A stretch of DNA of 53,079 nt, from IMG/VR virus record IMGVR_UViG_3300027801_001299, positions 1 to 53,079 of that record; one strand, 5' to 3'. Below the pieces are notes generated by a model, which saw nothing but the letters and a program-made list of their open reading frames with translations, did no database searches and had not been told where the DNA came from. Below, piece by piece: positions 33,249 to 41,287 of this stretch (the first letter of the stretch is position 1; each line of letters starts with the position of its first letter). Position numbers and translations under genes: made by a program. Source of the DNA: a virus.

Positions 33249-34332
33249 TAAAAAGAAAGTAGATTTCACTAAGGAACAGATGTTCTTTGGCGAACCCCTA
33301 AACACTCAAAGATTTGATGAGTTCAAATACCCAGTATTTGATAAACTTACTCAGAAACAATTAGGATTCTTTTGGAGACCTGAAGAGGTGTCCTTACAGA
33401 AAGATAGAAGTGATTATCAACAACTTAATGATGCACAAAAACACATCTTCACATCTAATCTAAGATATCAAACACTACTAGATAGTGTTCAAGGTCGTGC
33501 TCCATCAATTGCATTCTTACCATTCGTAAGTATTCCTGAATTAGAGTCATGTATCATTACATGGGATTTCATGGAGACCATACATTCACGAAGTTACACT
33601 CACATTATAAAGAATATCTATAGTGACCCTAGTGATGTGTTCGACACTATCCTAGAAGAACCAGCAATCCTTGCTCGTGCAGAAACGGTGACACAAAAGT
33701 ACGATGAGTTTATCAATATCGGAAGACGTAAATTGATGGGTCATAAAATAGATGATTACGATTTATATAAGGCACTTTACCTTGCATTGATATCAGTTAA
33801 CATCTTAGAAGGGATTAGATTCTTTGTTTCATTCGCCTGTTCATTCGGATTTGGTGAATTGAAAATGATGGAAGGAAGTGCAAAAATCATATCTCTAATT
33901 GCAAGAGATGAGTCACAACATCTTGCAATCACAACACACATATTGAAGTGTTATCAGAAACACGAGAACAACAAAACAATGAACAAGGTCATGAAGGATT
34001 GTGAACCTGAAGTGTATCAGATGTTTGAAGATGCAGTCAACCAAGAGAAAGATTGGGCAGACTTCTTATTCCAACACGGGTCAATGATTGGTCTATCTAC
34101 TCAGTTACTTGGACACTATGTCGAGTACACTGCAAACAAAAGATTAAGAGCTATCGGACTCAACCCTATATACGACAGAAGTTCAACCAACAATCCATTA
34201 CCATGGACTGAACATTGGTTCAACTCAAGAGGATTACAGAACGCACCCCAAGAAACAGAAATCGAATCATATGTGATTGGTGGTATTAAACAAGATGTTG
34301 ATGATGATTCGTTTACAGGATTTAAATTATGA
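33235..34332 (+). CDS. nrdB: Ribonucleotide reductase class Ia, small subunit
   Basis: The 365-residue radical-generating diiron subunit. METIHSRSYTHI holds two iron ligands (Glu, His) and the radical tyrosine at the E. coli Tyr122 spacing. TWDFM supplies another ligand position, and ARDESQHLAI the second Glu/His pair. The iron site therefore looks complete, making a standard tyrosyl-radical class Ia enzyme rather than a metal-free type. It needs iron loading, which fits the phage Fe-S and 2OG iron theme. ATGA couples it to glutaredoxin. Confidence 0.95.
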   Translation: MTVFNKKKVDFTKEQMFFGEPLNTQRFDEFKYPVFDKLTQKQLGFFWRPEEVSLQKDRSDYQQLNDAQKHIFTSNLRYQTLLDSVQGRAPSIAFLPFVSIPELESCIITWDFMETIHSRSYTHIIKNIYSDPSDVFDTILEEPAILARAETVTQKYDEFINIGRRKLMGHKIDDYDLYKALYLALISVNILEGIRFFVSFACSFGFGELKMMEGSAKIISLIARDESQHLAITTHILKCYQKHENNKTMNKVMKDCEPEVYQMFEDAVNQEKDWADFLFQHGSMIGLSTQLLGHYVEYTANKRLRAIGLNPIYDRSSTNNPLPWTEHWFNSRGLQNAPQETEIESYVIGGIKQDVDDDSFTGFKL

Positions 34333-34547
34333 TTGAGATATGGGGAAAAACACAATGTCCTTATTGCGACATGGCAAAGACATTATGTGAAAATAAGGGA
34401 ATTGAATACACTTACAAACAATTAGGTGAGGACTTTACAAGAGAAGATTTAATGGAAAAGTTTCCAACTGCAAGAACCTTTCCACAAATAAAAGTGGATG
34501 GTGAGTCGATTGGTGGATTTGATAACCTAAAGGACATGATTGCATGA
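34329..34547 (+). CDS. grx: Glutaredoxin
   Basis: A 72-residue dithiol glutaredoxin with CPYC at residues 10-13, the cis-Pro loop TFPQIKV and the glutathione-binding GGFDNL near the C-terminus. It is the likely electron donor for NrdA, with which it shares an operon (ATGA overlap with nrdB). Slightly shorter than T4 NrdC (87). Confidence 0.93.
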   Translation: MIEIWGKTQCPYCDMAKTLCENKGIEYTYKQLGEDFTREDLMEKFPTARTFPQIKVDGESIGGFDNLKDMIA

Positions 34548-34795
34548 ACAGATGGTGGCAAGTGTTATGGGGTAGTCAAGAAGAGAAAGACCTCGAACAG
34601 AAGATTGCAAACAAGGTTGTCAAGGAGATTAATCTCAAACAACATGAAATTGGAACTCCCGACCCCGATGATTTAACAATAGAAAATGCATATAAGACTA
34701 GGTGGATATGGTATCACACTATACTTGCAGGACTTATGTTCCTAATAGTTATTGTCCAACTTGGTATATTCATATTACTCGCAGTTAAGTTATGA
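34544..34795 (+). CDS. Small C-terminal-anchored membrane protein (83 aa)
   Basis: An 83-residue protein with a charged N-terminal half (KDLEQKIANKVVKEIN) and one membrane span near the end (about residues 57-80, ILAGLMFLIVIVQLGIFILL). Coupled by ATGA overlaps on both sides. Function is unknown. Confidence 0.6.
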   Translation: MNRWWQVLWGSQEEKDLEQKIANKVVKEINLKQHEIGTPDPDDLTIENAYKTRWIWYHTILAGLMFLIVIVQLGIFILLAVKL

Positions 34796-35037
34796 TTATT
34801 CACGCATACATTTTTAATGATGCACAACAGGGTGTCCAAGATATGAGGATTCAACATATGTTGAAGACCCTAGACCCCAAAGAACACGAAGTCCGAATTT
34901 TTATTCTAGGACAGGATTTCCATCAATCAGATGTAGAACATCCGTTGCCATTTGCAACACTGGATGGTAAGAAGAAATCATTTGATAATTTATGGAAAGA
35001 AGTAATAGGAGAAAAAGTACATGATAAAGATATTTAA
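34792..35037 (+). CDS. Hypothetical protein (81 aa)
   Basis: An 81-residue soluble protein (MIIHAYIFNDAQQGVQDM, then EHEVRIFILGQDFH) with a possible alpha/beta fold. It lies in the RNR-downstream string of small genes and overlaps the next ATG by 17 bases. No family is recognised. Confidence 0.55.
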   Translation: MIIHAYIFNDAQQGVQDMRIQHMLKTLDPKEHEVRIFILGQDFHQSDVEHPLPFATLDGKKKSFDNLWKEVIGEKVHDKDI

Positions 35038-35182
35038 AATACATTGCAATAGTTGTAAGAGTGAATTGGATATTCATCATGAGATGGACTCACACCAATA
35101 TGACATAGAGTTTTGCCCTTTTTGTGGGGAAGACATTGATGAGGATGAAGTAGAATTTGTCGATGAAATTGAAACAGAATAA
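35021..35182 (+). CDS. Small zinc-ribbon protein (53 aa)
   Basis: This 53-residue frame has CNSCKS near residue 9 and FCPFCGEDI near residue 31, two CxxC pairs 22 residues apart that should bind one zinc. The C-terminus is strongly acidic. It overlaps both neighbours by 17-20 bases. Small zinc ribbons in phages often bind nucleic acid or RNA polymerase, but there is no direct sign here. Confidence 0.6.
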   Translation: MIKIFKIHCNSCKSELDIHHEMDSHQYDIEFCPFCGEDIDEDEVEFVDEIETE

Positions 35183-35756
35183 GAGAGTATTATTACTCGA
35201 TAATTCAGATGCATTTACTAACAACATTGCACAACTCTTCATCAACGCAGGTGCAGAAGTATTGGCATCGAGAAATGATGAACTCACTATCGAAGATGCA
35301 AAAGAACTAAACCCAACACACCTTTTCCTAACGCCTGGCAATGGGACTTACGATATTCATGGACTTAGACATCAAAAGTTTGTCCATGAGTTTCATCAGG
35401 ACATTCCGATATCAGGAGTATGTTTAGGTCACCAGTGCATTGCAGCCTATTTTGGTGCAAAGATAGATTCTAATGTCGTCCCATTACGAGGAATTGAAAC
35501 AGAATGTCAACATGATGGAGAAGGACTCTTTTCAGGAATTCCTACCCCATTTAATGTCGGTAGATATCACAATGATGTGGTCAATCCTGATTTAAAAGGA
35601 ACTCCACTGGTTGTATCTGCATGGTCAGATGGATTGGTAATGGCAATTCGACACACTACACTACCCATAGAATCATTCCAAATACACCCTGAGTCATCCT
35701 TCACAAGGAACGGACATGGGTCAACTCTTATAGAAAACTTCCTAAAAACCCCTTGA
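35163..35756 (+). CDS. Class I glutamine amidotransferase (TrpG/PabA-like)
   Basis: A 197-residue glutaminase domain. The nucleophile is Cys87 in GVCLGHQ, the oxyanion strand is FLTPGNG, and the triad is completed by His175 and Glu177 in QIHPES. It most resembles the ammonia-producing subunit of anthranilate or aminodeoxychorismate synthase. No synthase partner is in the window, so it may serve a host partner (folate or tryptophan synthesis) or a phage enzyme elsewhere. ATG 35163 is chosen over TTG 35157. The N-terminus KRVLLLDNSDAFTNNIA is typical of the family. Confidence 0.85.
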   Translation: MKLKQNKRVLLLDNSDAFTNNIAQLFINAGAEVLASRNDELTIEDAKELNPTHLFLTPGNGTYDIHGLRHQKFVHEFHQDIPISGVCLGHQCIAAYFGAKIDSNVVPLRGIETECQHDGEGLFSGIPTPFNVGRYHNDVVNPDLKGTPLVVSAWSDGLVMAIRHTTLPIESFQIHPESSFTRNGHGSTLIENFLKTP

Positions 35757-35782
35757 CGTAGACCCCCTTCTTATGTTATACT
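35753..35782 (+). promoter_or_regulatory. sigma70-type promoter
   Basis: TTGACG (35753-35758), 18 bases, TATACT (35777-35782). The predicted +1 is near 35789, six bases before ATG 35795. Confidence 0.6.
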
Positions 35783-35794
35783 AGATGTATAGTT

Positions 35795-36256
35795 ATGAGA
35801 AAGGTAAATAATTTTATGGTCAATGTCGGAATAATTGGTCAAATTGCAAGAAAAAGGGAAATCTACGGATACATCCAAGACACCATTTACCACTTACACC
35901 CCAACTTAAGACGAAATGTAGACCTAGAGTTGTCTATTACGTCATATAAGATAGAAAACGGTGACTACTCGTATGCAACTTGTTCAGGTAACAGAGGACA
36001 AATAGACATCATACTCAATAGATTAGATGAAGACGGTATTAAATTTACCCATAATCAAATGATGCTCAATCTTGCACATGAATTAGTCCACGCAAAACAG
36101 TTTATCAAGGGTGAATTATCTCCAAAACTACAGAGATTTAAACGCAAATACCATGGAAAAACTCCTTATTCGAGACAACCATGGGAGAAAGAAGCATACA
36201 AGTTAGAGAGTAAATTATACAATATGTTTTGGGTCGGAAGAGAAAACTTTATATAG
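35795..36256 (+). CDS. Putative zinc metallopeptidase, SprT-like (HExxH)
   Basis: A 153-residue protein with HELVH at residues 95-99 (LAHELVHAKQFIKGEL) and a downstream PWEKEAYKLE that could provide the third zinc ligand, as in SprT/gluzincin-type domains. Its size fits a minimal SprT-like domain. ATG 35795 has almost no leader; ATG 35816 (MVNVGIIGQ) has a GAGAAAGG upstream and is a possible alternative start. The substrate is unknown. Confidence 0.65.
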   Translation: MRKVNNFMVNVGIIGQIARKREIYGYIQDTIYHLHPNLRRNVDLELSITSYKIENGDYSYATCSGNRGQIDIILNRLDEDGIKFTHNQMMLNLAHELVHAKQFIKGELSPKLQRFKRKYHGKTPYSRQPWEKEAYKLESKLYNMFWVGRENFI

Positions 36257-36263
36257 AAAGTAC

Positions 36264-36293
36264 TTGACAATGACTCTCACTTTTTGTTATAAT
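36264..36293 (+). promoter_or_regulatory. Strong sigma70-type promoter for a non-coding RNA
   Basis: TTGACA (36264-36269), 18 bases, TATAAT (36288-36293), with the extended TTGACAATG -35 found at five other places in the window. About 350 bases without a convincing gene follow. Confidence 0.7.
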
Positions 36294-36636
36294 ATACATA
36301 TAGTCGGAAAAGAAAACGACTTTAAAACCTTCTCGAAAGAGATAACCAAAGATTCTTATATCCATTTGGAGATTTTAACTACCAGTTAAGTGTTTCAGAT
36401 AGTTGGATAGTGCCGTGTAATACACCAGCCAATTCCAACCCCTGCGTGAGTAGACGAAAGTTGAAGCGGTAACGGAGACCTGAATTAATATTGATGAATA
36501 ACGGCTGATGTACTTGGGCTTATATAGGAGACAATCCTTGACCCCCTAATAGTTAGATTTTTTATGGACAGGTGGTGTGAAACGACTCTAGAAGTAGACA
36601 CTCAAGTATCACTCCTGCAAATCTCCACCTTTTTTA
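36294..36636 (+). ncRNA. Probable structured non-coding RNA
   Basis: A consensus promoter is followed by about 350 bases with no convincing gene. A stem closes GTTGGA (36402-36407) on TCCAAC (36434-36439) with GTGT/ACAC inside. A GAAA-tetraloop hairpin lies in GTAGACGAAAGTTGAAG (36450-36466), a sequence repeated with one change at 43071. The region ends with AGGTGG and CCACCT followed by six T (ending near 36636), a long-loop terminator-like element. No known class (tRNA, tmRNA, RNase P, group I intron) matches by eye. RNA ends are approximate. An ORF reading into the next gene from 36564 is judged spurious. Confidence 0.45.
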
Positions 36637-36656
36637 AATGTTCCAACGAGGTAATT

Positions 36657-36845
36657 ATGGAATTTAATGATTTTACAACAAAGATGTATACTGAGAATTG
36701 TGTCGAACGAAGACAACATGGTGAAGACCAATACAAAACAGTATCAGAGTATGTTGCAAATGGAACAAACATGGTATTTCTAAAACAGAAGTATCAAGAG
36801 TATTTGGATAACCCTACGGATTTCTTTTACAAGATTCAGAAATAA
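36657..36845 (+). CDS. Small protein (62 aa)
   Basis: ATG 36657 has a GAGG SD at five-base spacing and follows the ncRNA terminator. An in-frame ATG at 36564 would translate the ncRNA 3' region and is rejected. The 62-residue charged helical protein (ERRQHGEDQYKTVSEYV) has no recognised family. Confidence 0.5.
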   Translation: MEFNDFTTKMYTENCVERRQHGEDQYKTVSEYVANGTNMVFLKQKYQEYLDNPTDFFYKIQK

Positions 36846-36848
36846 GGG

Positions 36849-36878
36849 TTGACAATGCATACCTATTATTGTTATAAT
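36849..36878 (+). promoter_or_regulatory. sigma70-type promoter
   Basis: TTGACA (36849-36854, extended TTGACAATG), 18 bases, TATAAT (36873-36878). The leader has TAAGGA as SD for ATG 36904. Confidence 0.75.
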
Positions 36879-36903
36879 ATATCAGTAATAAGGAAATAAG
36901 ATT

Positions 36904-37404
36904 ATGAATATAAAGAGAATATTTATCGACATGGACGGAGTCCTTGCCGATTTCAACACTGGGGTGGAGACACTCACTGGAACACCTTTCCCGAATACGG
37001 ATAAGGGTCATAACGATTATGACCTGAGAAAGGAAGAATTGACCAATAAAAGATTGTTCAGAAACTTACCCCCATTGCCAGATATGTATGAACTGGTTGG
37101 GTATGTTAGACACACAAATCTTCCTTGGGAAATCCTAACTGCTGCTGGTGTTATCAACAGAGAGTTAGTAGTGTGGGACAAGAACGAATGGATTAAAGAA
37201 TACATTAGTCCGACAGTTGTAGTTACCTGCACAATGACTGGTAGTCAAAAAGGTATGTTTGCCTTTGAGGGAAGTGTCCTCATTGACGATAGAATTAAGA
37301 ACATTGAGTCTTGGGAAGCAAATGGTGGGATAGGTATCCTTCACACAAGTGCTGCTGAGACTATAAAAGAATTGAAGACTCTCAGAAATGGGAGTGCTTC
37401 TTAA
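36904..37404 (+). CDS. 5'(3')-deoxyribonucleotidase-like HAD phosphatase
   Basis: A 166-residue HAD-superfamily enzyme. IDMDGVLADF near residues 8-17 is motif I (nucleophile and acid/base Asp). ILTAAG is the motif II region and VLIDDRIKNIESW motif IV. The overall pattern and length match NT5C-type 5'(3')-deoxyribonucleotidases, which dephosphorylate deoxynucleoside monophosphates. It would tune dNTP pools with RNR. Own promoter and SD; a TTCAAC/GTTGAA hairpin (37409-37426) follows its stop. Confidence 0.85.
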   Translation: MNIKRIFIDMDGVLADFNTGVETLTGTPFPNTDKGHNDYDLRKEELTNKRLFRNLPPLPDMYELVGYVRHTNLPWEILTAAGVINRELVVWDKNEWIKEYISPTVVVTCTMTGSQKGMFAFEGSVLIDDRIKNIESWEANGGIGILHTSAAETIKELKTLRNGSAS

Positions 37405-37475
37405 CAAATTCAACAATCAAGTTGAATGAATAGATGGACATGGGAATGTATCATCGCTTATATGGAGAAAATATA

Positions 37476-37733
37476 ATGGCTTTATCTAAAACGCAAAAAG
37501 TGTTAAACCTACTTTCAAAAGGTAAAAATGTAAAATGGACTACAATCCGTAACCGTTTCGATTTACAATCACCAGCAAGAACTGTTGGAAAATTGCAATC
37601 AATGGGTCATGTAATCTATACTAATGTTAGTTCAGCAGGAACTTCATATAGAATGGGTACTCCTTCACTCGCAATCTTGGCAGCAGGTCAAGCAGCGATG
37701 AACGGTGGGTCACTCTTTACATACGAAAGCTAA
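37476..37733 (+). CDS. Small winged-helix/HTH DNA-binding protein (85 aa)
   Basis: ATG 37476 with SD GGAG gives MALSKTQKVLNLLSKGKNV; in-frame ATG 37434 lacks an SD. Residues about 7-48 look like a winged helix (KWTTIRNRFDLQSPARTVGK recognition region, GHVIYTN wing), as in small conserved HTH proteins of marine phages. It could be a transcription regulator. The C-terminus is Ala/Gly-rich. Confidence 0.65.
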   Translation: MALSKTQKVLNLLSKGKNVKWTTIRNRFDLQSPARTVGKLQSMGHVIYTNVSSAGTSYRMGTPSLAILAAGQAAMNGGSLFTYES

Positions 37734-37750
37734 GAGATACTTTTTAGTTG

Positions 37751-37786
37751 ACTAAATAATAGACACACTTCGGTGTGTCTATTTGT
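37751..37786 (+). promoter_or_regulatory. Late octamer plus CUUCGG hairpin
   Basis: ACTAAATA (37751-37758) precedes the perfect hairpin AGACACAC / GTGTGTCT (37761-37780) closed by a UUCG tetraloop, a very stable form common at T4 transcript ends. A weak T stretch follows. It probably separates 37476 from 37801 and gives the latter a capped 5' leader. Confidence 0.6.
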
Positions 37787-37800
37787 AAGAGGATACATAT

Positions 37801-38037
37801 ATGATAAAACGAAAATTAACACAATGGTTCAATGCTATAAAGTATTGGTTCCTTCCCGAATACGAAATCACCGTTTTTAGAACGCAGGATTTGACGGGCA
37901 ATGTTTATAAGGACGAATACGTCTCAAAGAAAATCCTCATCCAAAAAGAAAAACATCTCAAATTCAGAGATAAAGAAAAACGTATAGTCGAACTTAGAAG
38001 TGCTAAGGGATTAGACTATAGAATTAAGGAGCTATAA
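37801..38037 (+). CDS. Small basic protein (78 aa)
   Basis: A 78-residue basic protein with an amphipathic, Trp-rich N-terminus (LTQWFNAIKYWFLPEYE) that could sit at a membrane surface, and a charged C-terminal half. It lies directly before the spanin pair behind a late promoter, so a lysis-related role is possible, but no family is recognised. Confidence 0.55.
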   Translation: MIKRKLTQWFNAIKYWFLPEYEITVFRTQDLTGNVYKDEYVSKKILIQKEKHLKFRDKEKRIVELRSAKGLDYRIKEL

Positions 38038-38038
38038 T

Positions 38039-38422
38039 ATGCAACAACTTTTAATAGGAGTAATACTTGTCCTTGGGATGGGTTCATATTACCTCTACAA
38101 TCAAAATCAAACACTAAGTGCAAATAACATTGCATTAGAATATGCAGTCGAAGAACAGAAGGCGACCATGACTGCACTCAGAGAAAACTTTGAGAAACAA
38201 ACAGCTGCACTTCAAAATATGTCTCGTAAAAACGCAGAGATTGAAGAAGACAAAGCACGGTATCTATCCATCCTATCAAAACATAACTTTGAAAGACTTG
38301 CAACCGTCAAGCCAGGGTTAATGGAGAATAGATTTAATAAAGGAACGGTTGAAGTAATTGAGGGAATAGAAAATGACACTAAAGACATTAGCAATCTTGA
38401 GTCTCCTAATACTAACGACTAG
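38039..38422 (+). CDS. Inner-membrane spanin-like protein (i-spanin)
   Basis: A 127-residue protein. One N-terminal membrane anchor (about residues 3-21, LLIGVILVLGMGSYYLY) is followed by a long coiled coil (about 28-85) in the periplasm. This is the architecture of Rz-type i-spanins, which link to an outer-membrane lipoprotein and fuse the membranes at lysis. The next gene, overlapping by 50 bases, encodes a lipoprotein, the expected partner. Assignment rests on topology and gene order. Confidence 0.65.
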   Translation: MQQLLIGVILVLGMGSYYLYNQNQTLSANNIALEYAVEEQKATMTALRENFEKQTAALQNMSRKNAEIEEDKARYLSILSKHNFERLATVKPGLMENRFNKGTVEVIEGIENDTKDISNLESPNTND

Positions 38423-38870
38423 TTGTTCGTTAATACCTGAAAGAAAGGTAGAGATAATAAGTAAACCGATTGAGATAGAAATCATTCAACCTACATTACC
38501 ACGTCCCTTAGACCTACAAGCACCAAAATGGTATGTAGTATCTGAAGCGAGAATCGCCAATCCATGTAAGAAGGTTACACTAGAAGATGGAACAGAGAAG
38601 AGACCAAAGACTTGTGACCAAGACATGAAAACTAACCCCGAATGGAAAGAGGGTTACACTTACCTAGATAGATTCTTAGATGAAATGAGAGACCTGAACA
38701 GTGGTGATGTTGTATTTGTTGCAACAACTGTTGGTGACTACAAGGTCATGATAAAGAACAACCAAGAGATTAAGAGATACATCAAACAACTCGGAGAAGT
38801 GATTGTTGTATACAGAGACGTAACTATGTCAGATGGACAAAAAGGAATAGTTGCAGAAGTAGTAAAGTAA
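38373..38870 (+). CDS. Outer-membrane lipoprotein, spanin-like (o-spanin)
   Basis: A 165-residue protein with a clear lipoprotein signal: hydrophobic stretch then lipobox LTTSC with lipid-modified Cys18. A Pro-rich periplasmic segment follows (PTLPRPLDLQAPKWYVV), as in Rz1-type spanins, then an extra globular domain (about 70-165) that is longer than classical Rz1. The start lies inside the i-spanin gene in another frame, the usual overlap of spanin genes. Similar lipoproteins occur in marine phages. Confidence 0.7.
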   Translation: MTLKTLAILSLLILTTSCSLIPERKVEIISKPIEIEIIQPTLPRPLDLQAPKWYVVSEARIANPCKKVTLEDGTEKRPKTCDQDMKTNPEWKEGYTYLDRFLDEMRDLNSGDVVFVATTVGDYKVMIKNNQEIKRYIKQLGEVIVVYRDVTMSDGQKGIVAEVVK

Positions 38871-38889
38871 CTTAACAACAGGATATATT

Positions 38890-39864
38890 ATGAAACCAAT
38901 TGTGATGGAAAACCGAGTCATAGGGATTAAAGGCAGTACTCCTACTAAAGAAATGGACGAAGGAATTGTCCATAGGAAAGACATGGAACTTATTTCTGAT
39001 GTCCATGTACCTGAAGACCAAGTCCCTGAAGAAATTCGAAATAAATTAATTAATGAACAACAGATACATGATGCTATCGTAGAAGCACGTCCTAACCCCG
39101 TAGATGAACAACAGATACCTGAAGGATATCAACCTGCAGAGGCAGAAGTTCTGCAACTATTTTCCATACCTTTTTTAAGAGGTCAACTTAACTTAGATAC
39201 AGATGAGATTGCACAATCATGTCGTGACCTGTTATCAGAGGTTGAACAAGGTGATGTTGGACAAGAATACACTACCTATTTCAATGAAGATGCACGAATA
39301 AAAATGCATGACACTGAATGGTTCAAAGACTTCTCAAACAAAATCAAAGACTCGTATATCACATTCATTGCGAATATGTTTCAAACACCAGTAGCACATC
39401 TTTCAAGAAATGATATCCATCTATTCGCATGGGTAAATCGTTACACTGGGCCACATCAACATTCCAGTCACAATCATGTCAACTCGCACATCAGTGGTAC
39501 TTACTATGTCAAGACAGAGAAGTCAGACCAACCTATAAAGTTTTACTCACCTAATTTGATGTCTAATGCTAATCACCTTGCAGTGGATAGAGGAATGCAA
39601 AAGGAAGGATTTCCAAATATGGTATTTGAGGGTGTCGCAGGTGTTGACTCTTCAATCCAAGTTCATCCAATCGATGATGAGTTCTTATTCTGGCCTTCTT
39701 ATATCCTGCATTCAGTTGAACCTACTCATTCCTTTATAGAGGATTACGAGAGAATATCAATCTCATTCAACCTTAAATACAGAGACAAAATCGACAATAA
39801 CCTTACAGGTAACGATATGTCATATAGTTTTATGGAAGAGGATACAGAACATAATCGTGGTTAG
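38890..39864 (+). CDS. Putative 2OG-Fe(II) oxygenase (PF13759-like)
   Basis: A 324-residue protein. The first 90 residues are charged and likely flexible. The catalytic domain (about 95-305) includes HQHSSHNHVNSHISGTYYV with His-rich iron-ligand motif, IKFYSPNL, and PSYILHSVEPTHSFIEDYER with distal His and Arg followed by ISISFNL. This set matches the 2OG-Fe(II) oxygenase family common in marine T4-like phages. The substrate is unknown. Followed by two more genes of similar fold. Confidence 0.8.
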   Translation: MKPIVMENRVIGIKGSTPTKEMDEGIVHRKDMELISDVHVPEDQVPEEIRNKLINEQQIHDAIVEARPNPVDEQQIPEGYQPAEAEVLQLFSIPFLRGQLNLDTDEIAQSCRDLLSEVEQGDVGQEYTTYFNEDARIKMHDTEWFKDFSNKIKDSYITFIANMFQTPVAHLSRNDIHLFAWVNRYTGPHQHSSHNHVNSHISGTYYVKTEKSDQPIKFYSPNLMSNANHLAVDRGMQKEGFPNMVFEGVAGVDSSIQVHPIDDEFLFWPSYILHSVEPTHSFIEDYERISISFNLKYRDKIDNNLTGNDMSYSFMEEDTEHNRG

Positions 39865-39973
39865 TTGGATACTCAGGAAAATATCAAAAGAATTTGATAG
39901 ACTCATAGAGAGAAGTTGGCAGAAGAAAGCAAACAAAATGCATGAAGAAATTACAAGGAAATATAAGAAATGA
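39857..39973 (+). CDS. Small basic peptide gene (38 aa, GTG start)
   Basis: A GTG start overlaps the oxygenase stop, and the frame ends in TGA overlapping the next ATG (ATGATG). It fills the gap exactly and encodes a helical basic peptide (WILRKISKEFDRLIERSW). The tight coupling on both sides supports it; there is no SD and no homologue known to me. Confidence 0.4.
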   Translation: MVSWILRKISKEFDRLIERSWQKKANKMHEEITRKYKK

Positions 39974-40671
39974 TGAATAAAACATATGTGATGGACGAAC
40001 TATTTAAATTCAGTGCTGGATTTGATGCAGAATTTGACGGTGAGGTATTGACCATCGACAACTTCTATGAGAACCCTGAAATCATCCACGACTACCTAGA
40101 ACATAGAAGTTACCCCATGTGGAAATACTCTCAGGATAGACCTTCACGCAACGGGGTGGACTACAATGACTGTAGGATAACCGATAAGGTTGCTCATCCT
40201 ACTCGCACATATTTCAATGAGATGGATAGAGTTCTAGGTCTTTGCAGAAATTACTGGCACAAGGGTAACTATGAATGGGACATGATTGAGGAATGGAATT
40301 GTTTCCAAACAATCAATCAGTTTGACACTAAGATGCAACACTACCCACATACAGATTCGACACTAGATTGTCCTGATGATGAATCCGTACTCAATATGAT
40401 TGTCTACATGGATAAACAAGAGAGTGGTGGAACTGCATTCTATGATGGGACATGGTTATCTAATGATGAACATCAGAACTTACTCTTTCCAGTGTTAGAT
40501 AGATTCGAATTACAGAGAGTAATCCCTGCAAAATTCAACAGGTGTGTTATATTTCCTGGCAACCGTATCCACGGAGCATGGGTTGATGACTACCATAAAT
40601 ATATGGGTAAAGACTGGAGATATTCACAAGTCCAGTTTCTAAAACCCGTGAGAGAATGGAGAAATACATAA
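39970..40671 (+). CDS. 2OG-Fe(II) oxygenase-like protein (DUF6445-like)
   Basis: A 233-residue protein. HYPHTDS supplies an HxD pair, NMIVYMDKQESGGTAFYDG is the core beta strand with Gly turn, and RCVIFPGNRIHGAWVDD gives the distal His. This layout matches DUF6445, a group related to prolyl hydroxylase-type oxygenases. Start at the first of two ATGs (39970), with AAGGAAA upstream. It overlaps the next gene by TAATG. Confidence 0.65.
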   Translation: MMNKTYVMDELFKFSAGFDAEFDGEVLTIDNFYENPEIIHDYLEHRSYPMWKYSQDRPSRNGVDYNDCRITDKVAHPTRTYFNEMDRVLGLCRNYWHKGNYEWDMIEEWNCFQTINQFDTKMQHYPHTDSTLDCPDDESVLNMIVYMDKQESGGTAFYDGTWLSNDEHQNLLFPVLDRFELQRVIPAKFNRCVIFPGNRIHGAWVDDYHKYMGKDWRYSQVQFLKPVREWRNT

Positions 40672-41279
40672 TGAGAAACCCCCCCGTAATAATAGTCGCT
40701 CATGCGGCCCTACCTGACGATTTGTGTTATGCACTTATCGATGCACATTGCAACGCTGAAGAAGACCTAATCGAAATCGATGAGTACGGTGTTCAAACGT
40801 ATGCACTCATAGAAGGTAACAATGACCACAGCGATTGCATGGAATGGATAGAAGAATTTATACCATGGGACGAAGACTTTGGAAAGATTTGCAATATAAG
40901 AATATTAAAGTATGGAATGGAATGCTTTAGACCTTGGATGTGCGATGACCCCGAAGGTGGCGACACTGGTAAAGTGATATTCAATCTCAATGAAAGTTTT
41001 GTTGGTGGTAACCTATCCGTAGATGGACATAAATTTGTTCCGTTCACTGGAAGTATGGTTGCATTCAATAATCCTACAGAGAGATGGCATGGGATAGAAC
41101 CCGTGTTGACGGGAGAACGATTCAGTCTTGTACTAAGATTTACAAGGCCAGATGACTTCGTGGAACCCGAAGACGATATGGCACAACAAGAACTTCAACA
41201 ATTGTTGAATGACGATGTCATAGCATCAAATGACGATGCAGAAGAACGAGTATTCCCAAAGGTAATACTTAAAAACTAA
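40671..41279 (+). CDS. 2OG-Fe(II) oxygenase-like protein, possibly iron-site defective
   Basis: ATG 40671 overlaps the previous TAA and has GGAG upstream; in-frame ATG 40656 is an alternative. The 202-residue fold follows prolyl-hydroxylase-like proteins: VIFNLNESFVGGNLSV, then FTGSMVAFNNPTERWHGIEP with distal His, then RFSLVLRF. In the position of the usual HxD there is WMCDD, so the first iron-ligand His appears replaced by Cys or lost. It may be an inactive relative or bind metal differently. The C-terminal 40 residues are acidic. Confidence 0.55.
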   Translation: MRNPPVIIVAHAALPDDLCYALIDAHCNAEEDLIEIDEYGVQTYALIEGNNDHSDCMEWIEEFIPWDEDFGKICNIRILKYGMECFRPWMCDDPEGGDTGKVIFNLNESFVGGNLSVDGHKFVPFTGSMVAFNNPTERWHGIEPVLTGERFSLVLRFTRPDDFVEPEDDMAQQELQQLLNDDVIASNDDAEERVFPKVILKN

Positions 41280-41287
41280 TAATAAGA

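Noticed and set aside
36381-36560. Hammerhead ribozyme or group I intron in the ncRNA
   Set aside because: CTGATG and GAAA occur but not in the required order, and no intron core elements or split gene are seen.
36564-36656. N-terminal extension of the 36657 gene
   Set aside because: It would translate the end of the candidate ncRNA and its terminator; ATG 36657 has an SD.
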